Positions 42,844 to 51,473 of a stretch of DNA of 64,000 bases are shown here, piece after piece. The position numbers and the translations under genes were made by a program. The notes below the pieces were generated by a model, which saw only the letters and a list, made by a program, of their open reading frames with translations, was not told where the DNA came from and searched no databases. This DNA is from Streptomyces albicerus (GTDB lineage: Bacteria > Actinomycetota > Actinomycetes > Streptomycetales > Streptomycetaceae), in contig NZ_VWMY01000006.1 of NCBI RefSeq assembly GCF_008905045.1, positions 124,001-188,000 of the forward strand, given 5' to 3'. Position 1 is the first letter of the stretch, and each line of letters opens with the position of its first letter.

Positions 42844-44268
42844 TCAGACCGTCGTCTCCGTCGCGCCCGCGGCCTTCGCCGCGTTGCGGACCGCGCCGGC
42901 GACCGCGCCCGCGACCTTGTCGTTGAAGACGCTGGGGATGATGTAGTTCGGGTTGAGCTCGTCCTCGGTCACCACGTCCGCCAGGGCCGTTGCGGCCGCA
43001 AGCATCATCTCCGTGTTGACCGTGCGGGACTGGGCGTCCAGCAGGCCGCGGAAGACGCCCGGGAAGACCAGCACGTTGTTGATCTGGTTCGGGAAGTCGG
43101 AGCGGCCGGTGGCCACGACGGCCGCGGTCTGGCGGGCGATCGCCGGATCGACCTCGGGGTCGGGGTTCGCGAGCGCGAACACGATGGCGTCCTTCGCCAT
43201 GGCCGCCACGTCGTCGCCGTCCAGGACGTTCGGGGCCGAGACGCCGATGAAGACGTCCGAGCCGCGCACGGCTTCCTTCAACGTGCCCGTGACGCCCTCG
43301 GGGTTGGTGTTGTCGGCGATCCACCGCAGCGGTGAGTCGGGGGCCGCCTGGACCAGGTCCTCGCGGCCCGCGTGCACCACACCGTGGATGTCGGCCACGA
43401 CGGCGTGCTTGACGCCGGCGGCGATCAGCAGCTTCAGGATGGCCGTACCGGCCGCGCCCGCACCGGACATGACGACGCGGATGTCACCGATCGCCTTGCC
43501 GGCCACGCGCAGCGCGTTCGTGAGGGCCGCGAGCACGACGATCGCCGTGCCGTGCTGGTCGTCGTGGAAGACCGGGATGTCGAGGGCCTCGCGCAGGCGG
43601 GCCTCGATCTCGAAGCAGCGCGGGGCCGAGATGTCCTCGAGGTTGATGCCGGCGAAGCCCGGGGCGATCGCCTTGACGATCGCGACGATCTCGTCGGTGT
43701 CCTGGGTGTCCAGGCACAGCGGCCAGGCGTCGATGTCGGCGAAGCGCTTGAAGAGGGCCGCCTTGCCCTCCATGACCGGCATGGCGGCCATCGGGCCGAT
43801 GTTGCCGAGGCCCAGGACCGCCGAGCCGTCCGTCACGACCGCGACGGTGTTGCGCTTGATGGTGAGGCGGCGGGCGTCCTCGGGGTTCTCGGCGATCGCC
43901 ATGCACACCCGGGCCACGCCCGGCGTGTAGATCATCGAGAGGTCGTCACGGTTGCGGATCGGGTGCTTGGACTGCATCTCGATCTTGCCGCCGAGGTGCA
44001 TCAGGAACGTACGGTCGGAGACCTTGCCGAGCGTGACGCCCTCGATGCCGCGCAGCTGCTCGACGATCTCGTCGGCGTGCGCCGTGGAGGTCGCGGCGAT
44101 GGTGACGTCGATCCGAAGCTTCTCGTGGCCGGAGGCCGTGACGTCGAGGCCGGTCACCGAGCCTCCGTGGGACTCGACGGCTCCGGTGAGCTGAGACACC
44201 GCTGTGCCACTGGCGGGCACCTCGAGGCGGACCGTCATCGAGTAGGAGACGCTGGGCGCCGTTGCCAT
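42844..44268 (-). CDS. NAD-dependent malic enzyme with N-terminal ACT-like domain
   Basis: A 474-residue enzyme that decarboxylates malate to pyruvate. The N-terminal about 85 residues form an ACT-like domain (VSYSMTVRLEVPASGTAVSQ). The catalytic domain follows with MIYTPGVARVCMAIAE, VAVVTDGSAVLGLGNIG, and FNDKVAGAVAGAVRNA near the end. The nucleotide-binding loop MSGAGAAGTAILKLL is of the Rossmann type. As I recall, the S. coelicolor orthologue in this gene order is NAD-dependent; that cofactor assignment is from memory. The start is ATG 44268. A structured RNA with terminator precedes it. Confidence 0.92.
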   Translation of the reverse strand: MATAPSVSYSMTVRLEVPASGTAVSQLTGAVESHGGSVTGLDVTASGHEKLRIDVTIAATSTAHADEIVEQLRGIEGVTLGKVSDRTFLMHLGGKIEMQSKHPIRNRDDLSMIYTPGVARVCMAIAENPEDARRLTIKRNTVAVVTDGSAVLGLGNIGPMAAMPVMEGKAALFKRFADIDAWPLCLDTQDTDEIVAIVKAIAPGFAGINLEDISAPRCFEIEARLREALDIPVFHDDQHGTAIVVLAALTNALRVAGKAIGDIRVVMSGAGAAGTAILKLLIAAGVKHAVVADIHGVVHAGREDLVQAAPDSPLRWIADNTNPEGVTGTLKEAVRGSDVFIGVSAPNVLDGDDVAAMAKDAIVFALANPDPEVDPAIARQTAAVVATGRSDFPNQINNVLVFPGVFRGLLDAQSRTVNTEMMLAAATALADVVTEDELNPNYIIPSVFNDKVAGAVAGAVRNAAKAAGATETTV

Positions 44269-44395
44269 GGCCGACTTCCTCTGCTTTCACCGGGTACTGC
44301 GAGCGCTATTGGTTCGCGGGTTTGCCGTCCGATCGTCGCACCTACCGCGGAGTACGTGGTAGCCGCCCCGGATTGCGAACGTTTTGTTCTCAATG

Positions 44396-44532
44396 AAAAA
44401 GAGGTCCACGTCACCGGGTGACGTGGACCTCTCGTAGATCTAATGGCACCGACCCGCCATGCTCGCCTCGCGGCAAGTGGTCGCTCGTAGCGACGAAGGT
44501 TGGGCCCGGGGGCTTGGATCGGGCCGGTGCCA
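44396..44532 (-). ncRNA. Probable structured small RNA or leader with intrinsic terminator
   Basis: On the minus strand a promoter-like pair, TTGCCT at 44560-44565 and TACCTT at 44538-44543 with 16-bp spacing, is followed by a transcript predicted to start near 44532. It folds as: closing stem of 12 bp with one wobble (44520-44531 with 44445-44456); hairpin GTCGCT-ACG-AGCGAC at 44480-44494; hairpin with a GCGA (GNRA) tetraloop at 44462-44477; and a perfect 15-bp terminator stem with one-base gap (44401-44415, 44417-44431) followed by five T residues at 44396-44400. It lies between the HelD-like helicase gene and malic enzyme gene, upstream of the latter. It is either a standalone sRNA or an attenuator for malic enzyme. 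Confidence 0.72.
44401..44431 (-). terminator. Perfect factor-independent terminator with T tract
   Basis: GAGGTCCACGTCACC at 44401-44415, one base, then GGTGACGTGGACCTC at 44417-44431; reading on the minus strand it is followed by TTTTTC (44395-44400). This is the most canonical terminator in the window. It ends the putative small RNA and could also stop the helicase transcript. Confidence 0.85.
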
Positions 44533-44624
44533 CATCCAAGGTAACAAACGATCCCCGTAAGGCAATTCCCGCACCGGAGGTTCACAGGGACCGTTCACCG
44601 GCTCAGTCCCACGGGTTCACCGGT

Positions 44625-47051
44625 TCAGTCCCGCAGCAGGTCCGGCACCCCGTTCGCGTCCGGTTCGTCGCGGTCCGCCGAGACGACGGTGAGCTGCTGG
44701 GTGGCCCGGGTCAGCGCCACGTACAGCACGCGCAGCCCGGCCGGCGACTCGTCGGCGATCTCCGCCGGAGAGACCACCACCGTGGCGTCGTACTCCAGTC
44801 CCTTGGCCTCCAGGCTGCCGAGGGCCACCACGCGGTCCCCGAGCCCGGCGAGCCACCGGGCGGCCTCCGCGCGCCGGTTCATGGCGACGACCACGCCGAC
44901 CGTGCCGTCGACCTGGTCGAGCAGCCGCGTGGCCTCCTCCCGCACGGTCTTCGCGAGTGAGTCCCGTACGACGGTGCCGTGTCCTTTGCTCGTGGTCACA
45001 AACCGCGGCCGCACGCCCGTGGAGCGGACCGCGGACGGGGAGTCGGAGCCGGGCATGGCGAGGGCCAGGACCTTGGCGGCGAGCTCGGCGATCTCGGCCG
45101 GGTTGCGGTAGTTCACCGTGAGCGTGAAGCGGCGGCGCGGGCGGGTGCCGAGGGCTTCGTCGCGGGCCTCGGCGGCCTCGTCCGGGTCGGACCACGAGGA
45201 CTGGGCGGGGTCGCCGACGACCGTCCAGGTGGCGTGCCGGCCACGGCGGCCGATCATGCGCCACTGCATGGGCGTGACGTCCTGCGCCTCGTCGACGATG
45301 ACGTGCGCGTACTCCGTGCGCTCCTGGGCCAGCCGCTCGGCGCGCTCGCGCTGCGTCTCCTCGCGTACAGGCATGAGCTCCTCCAGGCCCGTGAGCTGGT
45401 CGAGCGGGTCGAGGTCGCGCTTCCTGCGGGGACGGGCCGGGGTGCCGAGGATCGCCTGGAGTTCGTCGAGCATGGCCACGTCGTGCACGGAGAGCCCGTC
45501 CCGCTTGAGGGAGCGCGCCACGCGCCGGACCTCGCCGGGGTTGAGGATCCGCCGCGCCCAGCGCCCGAGCCGCTTCTCGTCGGCCATCGCCTCCAGGACG
45601 GCGCGCGGGGTCAGCTCGGGCCACCAGGCGTCCAGGAACGCGATGAAGCTGTCCTCGGAGCTGACGTCCTCGTCGAACGACGAGCGCAGTTCCGCCGCCA
45701 GCTCGGGGTCGGTGTGCCGGGTCCCGGCGCCGGACTGCGCCCAGAGGGCGTCGAGCAGCAGCTTGCGGGCGCGCGGGCGCAGCAGGTTCACGGGCGCGGT
45801 CCCGGAGAGCGCGTTGTGCCGGATGCGCTCCAGCTCGGGTGCCTCCAGCTCCAGCCGGCGTCCGAAGGCGACGACGCGGAGGCGGGCGGGCGGTCCTGCC
45901 GGGGGCTGCGGATCGCGTTCGTCACCGAAGTCGTCGCCGGGTTCGCCGAACGCGAGCTGCCCGGCCCGCTCGGCCGCACCCGGCTGTCCGCCGGGCCCGC
46001 CCGGCGTCTCCAGCGCTCCCCGAGCCGCCTTCCGCAGCACCTTCAGCATCCGGTACGAACCCTTGGCCCGGGCCACGGCCGGCGAGTCGTACAGCGTGGC
46101 CTCGGCGCCGTCGACCAGGGAGCCGACCGCGCGGATGGCGACCTGGCCCTCCTCGCCGAGGGACGGCAGGACGCCCTCGGTGTACGCCACCAGCAGGGGC
46201 GTGGGCGAGACGATCAGGATGCCGCCCGCGTACCGGCGGCGGTCCTGGTAGAGCAGATACGCGGCCCGGTGCAGGGCGACCGCCGTCTTGCCGGTGCCGG
46301 GCCCGCCCTCCACGTACGTCACCGACGCGGCGGGTGCCCGGATGACGAGGTCCTGCTCGGCCTGGATGGAGGCGACGATGTCCCGCATGGTGTGGCTGCG
46401 GGCCTGGCCCAGCGCGGCCATCAGCGCACCGTCGCCGATCACCGGCAGTTCACGCCCGGCGAGGGAGGCTTTCAGCTCCGGGCGCATCAGGTCGTCCTCG
46501 ACCCCGAGGACCTTGCGGCCCTTGGAGCGGATGACCCGACGGCGTACGACCCGGCCGGGATCGACCGGCGTGGAGCGGTAGAACGGCGCGGCCGCCGGGG
46601 CCCGCCAGTCGATCACCAGCGGCGCGTAGTCCGCGTCGAGGACGCCGATACGGCCGATGTGGAGTGTCTCCGCGATCTCGGCGGTGTTGTCGGGCCGTAC
46701 GGCGCCCTCGGCGGGTTCGACCGCCGTGTACGCGCCGTCCGGGCCCTTCTGGCCGTCCTTGCCGAGGAGCAGGTCGATCCGTCCGAAGAGGAAGTCCTCG
46801 AACTCGTTGTTCAGGCGGTTGAGGTGGACCCCCGCCCGGAACACCTGCGCGTCACGCTCCGCGAGTGCTCCCGGCGTACCGACCTGGCCGCGCTTGGCGG
46901 CGTCGTTCATGAGGAACTCCGCCTCGTGGATCTTCTCCTCGAGGCGCCGGTACACCCGGTCCAGGTGTTCCTGTTCGACGCCGACCTCGCGGTCGCGCAC
47001 GGAGTCGCCCACCGGATCGAACGCCGTTTCCTGCTGAACCTGAGCGGCCAC
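44625..47051 (-). CDS. HelD-like superfamily 1 helicase
   Basis: An 808-residue UvrD/Rep-like ATPase. Motif I is GGPGTGKTAVALHRAAYLL (about residue 248), the DEAQD motif is VDEAQDVTPMQWRMIGR (about 590), and the C-terminal motifs include VGVVVAMNRRAEAA and LRVLYVALTRATQQLTVV. The N terminus is a long coiled coil (EQEHLDRVYRRLEEKIHEAE), typical of HelD-type proteins that remove stalled RNA polymerase. In Streptomyces such proteins can confer rifamycin tolerance (HelR), but this assignment is not certain. The start is the ATG at 47051. Confidence 0.9.
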   Translation of the reverse strand: MAAQVQQETAFDPVGDSVRDREVGVEQEHLDRVYRRLEEKIHEAEFLMNDAAKRGQVGTPGALAERDAQVFRAGVHLNRLNNEFEDFLFGRIDLLLGKDGQKGPDGAYTAVEPAEGAVRPDNTAEIAETLHIGRIGVLDADYAPLVIDWRAPAAAPFYRSTPVDPGRVVRRRVIRSKGRKVLGVEDDLMRPELKASLAGRELPVIGDGALMAALGQARSHTMRDIVASIQAEQDLVIRAPAASVTYVEGGPGTGKTAVALHRAAYLLYQDRRRYAGGILIVSPTPLLVAYTEGVLPSLGEEGQVAIRAVGSLVDGAEATLYDSPAVARAKGSYRMLKVLRKAARGALETPGGPGGQPGAAERAGQLAFGEPGDDFGDERDPQPPAGPPARLRVVAFGRRLELEAPELERIRHNALSGTAPVNLLRPRARKLLLDALWAQSGAGTRHTDPELAAELRSSFDEDVSSEDSFIAFLDAWWPELTPRAVLEAMADEKRLGRWARRILNPGEVRRVARSLKRDGLSVHDVAMLDELQAILGTPARPRRKRDLDPLDQLTGLEELMPVREETQRERAERLAQERTEYAHVIVDEAQDVTPMQWRMIGRRGRHATWTVVGDPAQSSWSDPDEAAEARDEALGTRPRRRFTLTVNYRNPAEIAELAAKVLALAMPGSDSPSAVRSTGVRPRFVTTSKGHGTVVRDSLAKTVREEATRLLDQVDGTVGVVVAMNRRAEAARWLAGLGDRVVALGSLEAKGLEYDATVVVSPAEIADESPAGLRVLYVALTRATQQLTVVSADRDEPDANGVPDLLRD

Positions 47052-47146
47052 CGGGCCCCCTTCTGACGTGCATGGCAGCCGTCAACCGTACGCGAAGGGG
47101 GGCCCGTGAGGCTACGTATCCGCTCGTGATCCGCTTACACGTCGAC

Positions 47147-47962
47147 TTATACGTCGACCTGGACCAGTTTCTTGCCGTCGAAGGTCACGACCTCGAAGTG
47201 GTCGATGTCGGCGGTGTTCATGGCGACGCCGCCGTGGACGTAGAGCGGGTTCTTGGCCTGCTCGGTGGTGGCGTTCTCGATGCCGTAGCCCCATTTCGGG
47301 ACCGCCCAGGTGGTCGCCGTCTCCCGCTCGCCGTTCTTGCCGACGGCGATGAGGGAGCACTTCTCCGGGCCCTTCACGTTCTTCAGCTCCAGGACCGAGT
47401 GGGTGCCCCAGGCCTTGCTCTCCATGCCGACCACGGCACTGACCTTGGTGCTCGCGTCCGTGGCCTCGACCTTGTCGGTCATATGCGTGAACGCGTCCTT
47501 GGCGGGACTGCTGGACTGGGCCAGCGGCCGCGTGCCGGAGTCGTCGTCGCCGCCGGTGACCGCGATCGCGGCGACCGGGCCGCCGATGATCAGCGAGGCC
47601 GCGAGCCCGAAGAAGGCGCGGCGAGTCCTCTTCGCGCGGACACGGCGCTGGGCGACCTCGTCGACCAGCTTGTCCGCGAGCCGTGGGCTCGGGCGGGCGG
47701 CCAGCGACTCGCCGATGGCCGGCGTGCCATGGGAGGCTGGCAGATCCGCGAGGGCGGCGAGCATCGGCTCCATGCCCGCGAGCTCGTCGAGCTGCTGCGC
47801 GCACCACTCGCAGGTCGCGAGGTGCGCCTCGAAGGCGGTGGCTTCGACGTCGTCGAGGATGCCGAGCGCATAGGCACCTACGGTCTCGTGCACATCGCCC
47901 TGCCCTTGCGAACTTTGCATGGGTCCAGGACTACCCGTTCCGTATCCCCCGTATGTGCTCAT
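47147..47962 (-). CDS. rsuA: Zinc-binding anti-sigma factor of SigU
   Basis: A 271-residue membrane-anchored anti-sigma factor. The zinc-binding motif HLATCEWC (His47, Cys51, Cys54) is the ZAS signature in the cytoplasmic N terminus. One membrane helix (FFGLAASLIIGGPVAAIAV, about residues 115-135) follows. The extracytoplasmic C-terminal domain may sense signals. The start ATG 47962 overlaps the sigU stop by ATGA, so the pair is co-translated. The symbol is from gene order and family. Confidence 0.9.
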   Translation of the reverse strand: MSTYGGYGTGSPGPMQSSQGQGDVHETVGAYALGILDDVEATAFEAHLATCEWCAQQLDELAGMEPMLAALADLPASHGTPAIGESLAARPSPRLADKLVDEVAQRRVRAKRTRRAFFGLAASLIIGGPVAAIAVTGGDDDSGTRPLAQSSSPAKDAFTHMTDKVEATDASTKVSAVVGMESKAWGTHSVLELKNVKGPEKCSLIAVGKNGERETATTWAVPKWGYGIENATTEQAKNPLYVHGGVAMNTADIDHFEVVTFDGKKLVQVDV

Positions 47963-48534
47963 GCCGTCACCCCCCGCTCCTCCAGTGCGAGCTTCATCGA
48001 ACGCAGGGCATAGAACACCCGTGAGCGCACCGTTCCGCTGGGTATCCCCAGGGTCTCGGCGGCCTCGTTCACGGTACGCCCCTTGAAGTACGTCTCGACC
48101 AGTACCTCCCGGTGGGCGGGGGTCAGGTCGTCGAGCGCGTCAGAGAGTGTCATCAGCCACAACGCCTTGTCGATCTCGTCCTCCGCGGGAATGACCTCCA
48201 GCGGCGACGGGTCCACCTCCTGCGGCCGGGCCTGCCGGCTGCGGTGACCGTCGATGACGATGCGCCGGGCGACCGTCACCAGCCAGGGGCGTACCGAACC
48301 GGTCGCTCGGTTGAGCTGACCGGCGTTCTTCCAGGCACGGATGAGCGTCTCCTGCACGACGTCCTCCGCACGCTGCCGGTCCCCGGCGACCAGCCGCAGC
48401 ACATAGGCGAGCAGGGGTCCTGCGTGTTCGCGGTACAGCGCACGCATCAGCTCCTCGTCCGGTTCCGAGGGCTGGGACATGCGATGTCGGGCCCTCGGCA
48501 ATCGTTCATCGGCCACGGCGGAATCCTTGCGCAC
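47959..48534 (-). CDS. sigU: ECF sigma factor SigU-like
   Basis: A 191-residue extracytoplasmic function sigma factor. Region 2 is YREHAGPLLAYVLRLVAGDRQRAEDVVQETLIRAWKN over residues 33-69, including the -10 binding part; region 4 is LTPAHREVLVETYFKGRTVNEAAETLGIPSGTVRSRVFYAL, the helix-turn-helix for the -35 element. I chose GTG 48534 because GGAGGT stands five bases upstream; ATG 48480 (MSQPSEP) has no such site. In S. coelicolor SigU is tied to differentiation when unleashed from its anti-sigma factor (known from the literature). Confidence 0.92.
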   Translation of the reverse strand: MRKDSAVADERLPRARHRMSQPSEPDEELMRALYREHAGPLLAYVLRLVAGDRQRAEDVVQETLIRAWKNAGQLNRATGSVRPWLVTVARRIVIDGHRSRQARPQEVDPSPLEVIPAEDEIDKALWLMTLSDALDDLTPAHREVLVETYFKGRTVNEAAETLGIPSGTVRSRVFYALRSMKLALEERGVTA

Positions 48535-48754
48535 GCCTACCTCCGGTGTCCGGGGGATCCCCCAGTCGGTCGCTCATCACCGGATACGGGTGGAGGCGCT
48601 GCGCTGTTCAATGTGCACGGAATTCTTTGTGAGGAACGTGGGACTGAGAGCAGGTCAACTCTCTTCACATGCTCCACATTTGCTTCACGGGGGCTCCATC
48701 GAGGGATCCTAGCCCGCGCGAACGCCGCTCCATACTCGCAGGTATGCGATCACC

Positions 48755-49348
48755 CTATGCCCGCGCGAGCGCCGCCCTGCGCCGATGCCGCGCGACCCGT
48801 TCACGGTTCCCGCACACCTCACTGGAGCACCACCTGCGACGACGCCCCCGGGACGTGTCCAGGTAGACGATGGGACAGTTGTCTCCCTCGCACTGGCGGA
48901 TGCTCGCGCGGGCGACGGGATCTGTGAGGAGTTCCACTGCGTCGCGGGCGATCGCCGCGAGAAGAGCGGCGCAGCTCGGCGGGCCGTCCAGGGCGCGTAC
49001 GAGCGAGCCGCCGGCGTCCCACACCGCGCGCGGTACGGGCGGTGCGGCGCGGGCGAGTTCGTTGACGCGGGTCAGCGCGATGTCGAAGGGCCGGGAGTCC
49101 CGGGAGGGCTCGCCGCGCACCAACTGCCCGATATGGGCGCGCAGTTCGCGAAAGCCCACGAGCCAGGAGGAGTCTGCCGCCGCGAGTGGCGTACCCGGCG
49201 GGACGAGTCCGGATCCGTTGATCCAGGCCCGCAGCGGCTCGGCCGAGTCGAGCCGTTCCTCCGGGTGCGTGGTCGCCAGGAGATCCAGGCAGAGCCGCCC
49301 GGAGTCGAACCGCAGCTCGTACGAGGCCGTGGCCGTGCCAAGTGCCAT
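48755..49348 (-). CDS. CGNR zinc finger (ABATE domain) protein
   Basis: A 197-residue protein with an ABATE-type N-terminal domain (LRFDSGRLCLDLLATTHP) and a C-terminal CGNR zinc finger: CEGDNCPIVYLDTS and CSSEVCGNRERVARHRRR. This architecture is found in putative stress-related transcription regulators. The start is ATG 49348. Divergent from the DUF1772 gene. Confidence 0.88.
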   Translation of the reverse strand: MALGTATASYELRFDSGRLCLDLLATTHPEERLDSAEPLRAWINGSGLVPPGTPLAAADSSWLVGFRELRAHIGQLVRGEPSRDSRPFDIALTRVNELARAAPPVPRAVWDAGGSLVRALDGPPSCAALLAAIARDAVELLTDPVARASIRQCEGDNCPIVYLDTSRGRRRRWCSSEVCGNRERVARHRRRAALARA

Positions 49349-49550
49349 GTGCCTGTCACCGCCTTGGGGTTACCGCCGTGAGGGGTCGGTGAGGGGTCCG
49401 TCTCCCTACAGTGCCTTCCCGCACGCGCCGCCGGAACCCCCAGTAACGCCTTGGCCTCCGTACGGACCTGGACCGGCCCTGGACGTCCGCGTATGCGCGT
49501 GCGAGCCACGGCCATGTCGTCCGCCCGGGCCCGCCGCTTGACTCGTAGGC

Positions 49551-50141
49551 ATGACGAACACGACAGCAAGGACAGAGAACAGGGAGCGGCGGTGGACGAC
49601 CGCCGGGGGTGTCCTGGTCGCGGCGACGGTCGCCACGGGTCTGATGGCCGGACTCTTCGCCGCGTACGCGAACAACGTGATGCCGGCGCTGGCCCGCAGC
49701 GACGACCGCGTCTACATCGAGGTCATGCAGAACATCGACGACGTCATCCAGAACCCGGCGTTCCTCCTGATCTTCAGCGGCGCGCTGGTGCTGACCGCCG
49801 TCTCGGCCTGGCAGCTGCGCGGTTCGCCACGTCTTCGGGTGTGGGTGTTCCCGGCACTCGTCATGTACGTGCTCGCGTTCCTGGTGACCGTCGTCTTCAA
49901 CATCCCGTTGAACACCGACCTCGTGGACGCCGGGAATCCGGCCACGCTGGCCGATCCGGCCGCCGTGCGCGAGAAGTTCGAGGACCCGTGGGTGGCCTGG
50001 AACGCCGTACGGGCCGTACTGCACATCCTCGCGTTCGTCCTGCTGACGCCGGCGCTCGTGCTGTACGGGCGCCACGGCCGCAGCGGGCGTCAGACGTCGC
50101 CGTACTTGGAGTCGGCGGCCGGGTCGAGCGCCAGCCGGTAG
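49551..50141 (+). CDS. DUF1772 (anthrone oxygenase-like) membrane protein
   Basis: A 196-residue protein with four hydrophobic helices. The first is VLVAATVATGLMAGLFAAYA (about residues 22-40), followed by NNVMPALARSDDRVYIEVMQNIDDVIQNP. DUF1772 members are small membrane proteins related to anthrone oxygenases. The 3' end overlaps the convergent nnaR gene by 52 bp (50090-50141), an unusually long tail-to-tail overlap. The start is ATG 49551. Confidence 0.85.
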   Translation: MTNTTARTENRERRWTTAGGVLVAATVATGLMAGLFAAYANNVMPALARSDDRVYIEVMQNIDDVIQNPAFLLIFSGALVLTAVSAWQLRGSPRLRVWVFPALVMYVLAFLVTVVFNIPLNTDLVDAGNPATLADPAAVREKFEDPWVAWNAVRAVLHILAFVLLTPALVLYGRHGRSGRQTSPYLESAAGSSASR

Positions 50142-51262
50142 CCACGCTTGACGACGGTCTGGATCAGCTTGGGCGTACCGAGCGCCGTACGCAGCCGGGC
50201 CATCGCGGTCTCCACGGCGTGCTCGTCCTTGCCCGCACCGGGCAGTGCCCGCAGCAGCTCGGCCCGGGCCACCACCCAGCCGGGCCGCCGGGACAGCGCG
50301 CGCAGCAGCGACATCCCGGCGGGCGGCACGGGCCGCAGCGCGTCGTCCACGAGCACCGCGTGCCCCCGGATCTCCACCCGGTGACCGGCGATAGGCAGCG
50401 TCCGCGCCCTGGACGGCAGTTCCTGACACAGCAGCTGTACGAGCGGGCCGAGCCGGAAGCGCTCCGGCTGCACCGTGTCGATTCCCCGGGCCTGCAGCGG
50501 CAGCGCGGTGACCGGGCCGACGCAGGCGGGCAGCACGTCGTGGCTGAGGGCGGCGAGCAGTTCGGGCAGCAGCCCGCGGTCCTCGGCGCGGCCCAGCAGC
50601 GAGGCGGCGGCCGGGGCGCTGGTGAAGGTCAGCGCGTCCACACCGCGGGTGACCGTGGCTTCGAGCAGCCGGTCGACGGGCCCGATGTCCTCCGGGGGCA
50701 TCCACCGGTACACGGGGATGCCGACGACCTCCGCGCCCCCGGCCCGCAGCGCCTCGACGAAACCGGGCAGCGGTTCGCCGTGCAGCTGGATCGCGATACG
50801 GCGCCCGTCGACCCCCTCGTCCAGCAGCCGGTCGAGCACCTCGGCCATGGATTCGGAGGACGGGGACCATTCCTCGGTCAGCCCCTGGGCCCGTATCGAG
50901 CCCTTGACCTTGGGTCCGCGGGCCAGCAGCTCGACACCGCGCAGCATGGTGAGCAGATTCTCCCCGAGACCCCATCCGTCGGCGGCCTCGACCCAGCCCC
51001 GGAACCCGATCGCGGTCGTGGCGACCACGATGTCCGGGGCCTGGTCGAGCAGCTGCTTGGTCGCCGCGAGCAGTTCGCTGTCGTCGGAGAGTGGCACGAT
51101 GCGCAGCGCGGGCGCGTGGATGACGGCCGCCCCACGCCGCTGGAGCAGGGCTCCGAGTTCGTCGGCACGGCGGGCGGCGGTCACACCGACGGTGAACCCC
51201 GCGAGGGGCCCGTGATCCTGTCGGTCCGGTCGCTGCTCTTGTCGCTGCGGTTCCTCGTACAT
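50090..51262 (-). CDS. nnaR: HemD-like domain plus DNA-binding domain regulator (NnaR-like)
   Basis: A 390-residue fusion. Residues about 20-270 resemble uroporphyrinogen-III synthase (ADELGALLQRRGAAVIHAPALRI, then LTFTSAPAAASLLG), and the C-terminal about 100 residues form a winged helix (MSLLRALSRRPGWVVARAELLRALPG, then ETAMARLRTALGTPKLIQTVVKRGYRL) of the Trans_reg_C type. This is the architecture of NnaR, the nitrate/nitrite assimilation regulator of Streptomyces, and it sits next to narK, which fits. It was often labelled hemD. The start is ATG 51262. Confidence 0.85.
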   Translation of the reverse strand: MYEEPQRQEQRPDRQDHGPLAGFTVGVTAARRADELGALLQRRGAAVIHAPALRIVPLSDDSELLAATKQLLDQAPDIVVATTAIGFRGWVEAADGWGLGENLLTMLRGVELLARGPKVKGSIRAQGLTEEWSPSSESMAEVLDRLLDEGVDGRRIAIQLHGEPLPGFVEALRAGGAEVVGIPVYRWMPPEDIGPVDRLLEATVTRGVDALTFTSAPAAASLLGRAEDRGLLPELLAALSHDVLPACVGPVTALPLQARGIDTVQPERFRLGPLVQLLCQELPSRARTLPIAGHRVEIRGHAVLVDDALRPVPPAGMSLLRALSRRPGWVVARAELLRALPGAGKDEHAVETAMARLRTALGTPKLIQTVVKRGYRLALDPAADSKYGDV

Positions 51263-51415
51263 GGCTCTCGTCCCGCTCGAGTGGTGTTCGTCCTGCGTCA
51301 CCCGCTGGGTTGGGGCGTACGGCTTGGAGCGCCCGGGCCGGTGAGTCCGGCTCCGGGGTGTCCCGCTCCGGGGGCGTCCTCTGCACGCCCCATTTGCCCG
51401 CATCATGGCGGTCGA

Positions 51416-51447
51416 CCGAGCCTGTCAATGGTGCATGACAGGCTCGG
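51416..51447. terminator. Hairpin terminator downstream of narK
   Basis: Perfect 12-bp stem: CCGAGCCTGTCA at 51416-51427 and its complement at 51436-51447, loop of eight bases, 27 bp downstream of the narK stop (minus strand). Confidence 0.75.
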
Positions 51448-51473
51448 TTCCGCTTGATGTCGTCCGTGTTACG

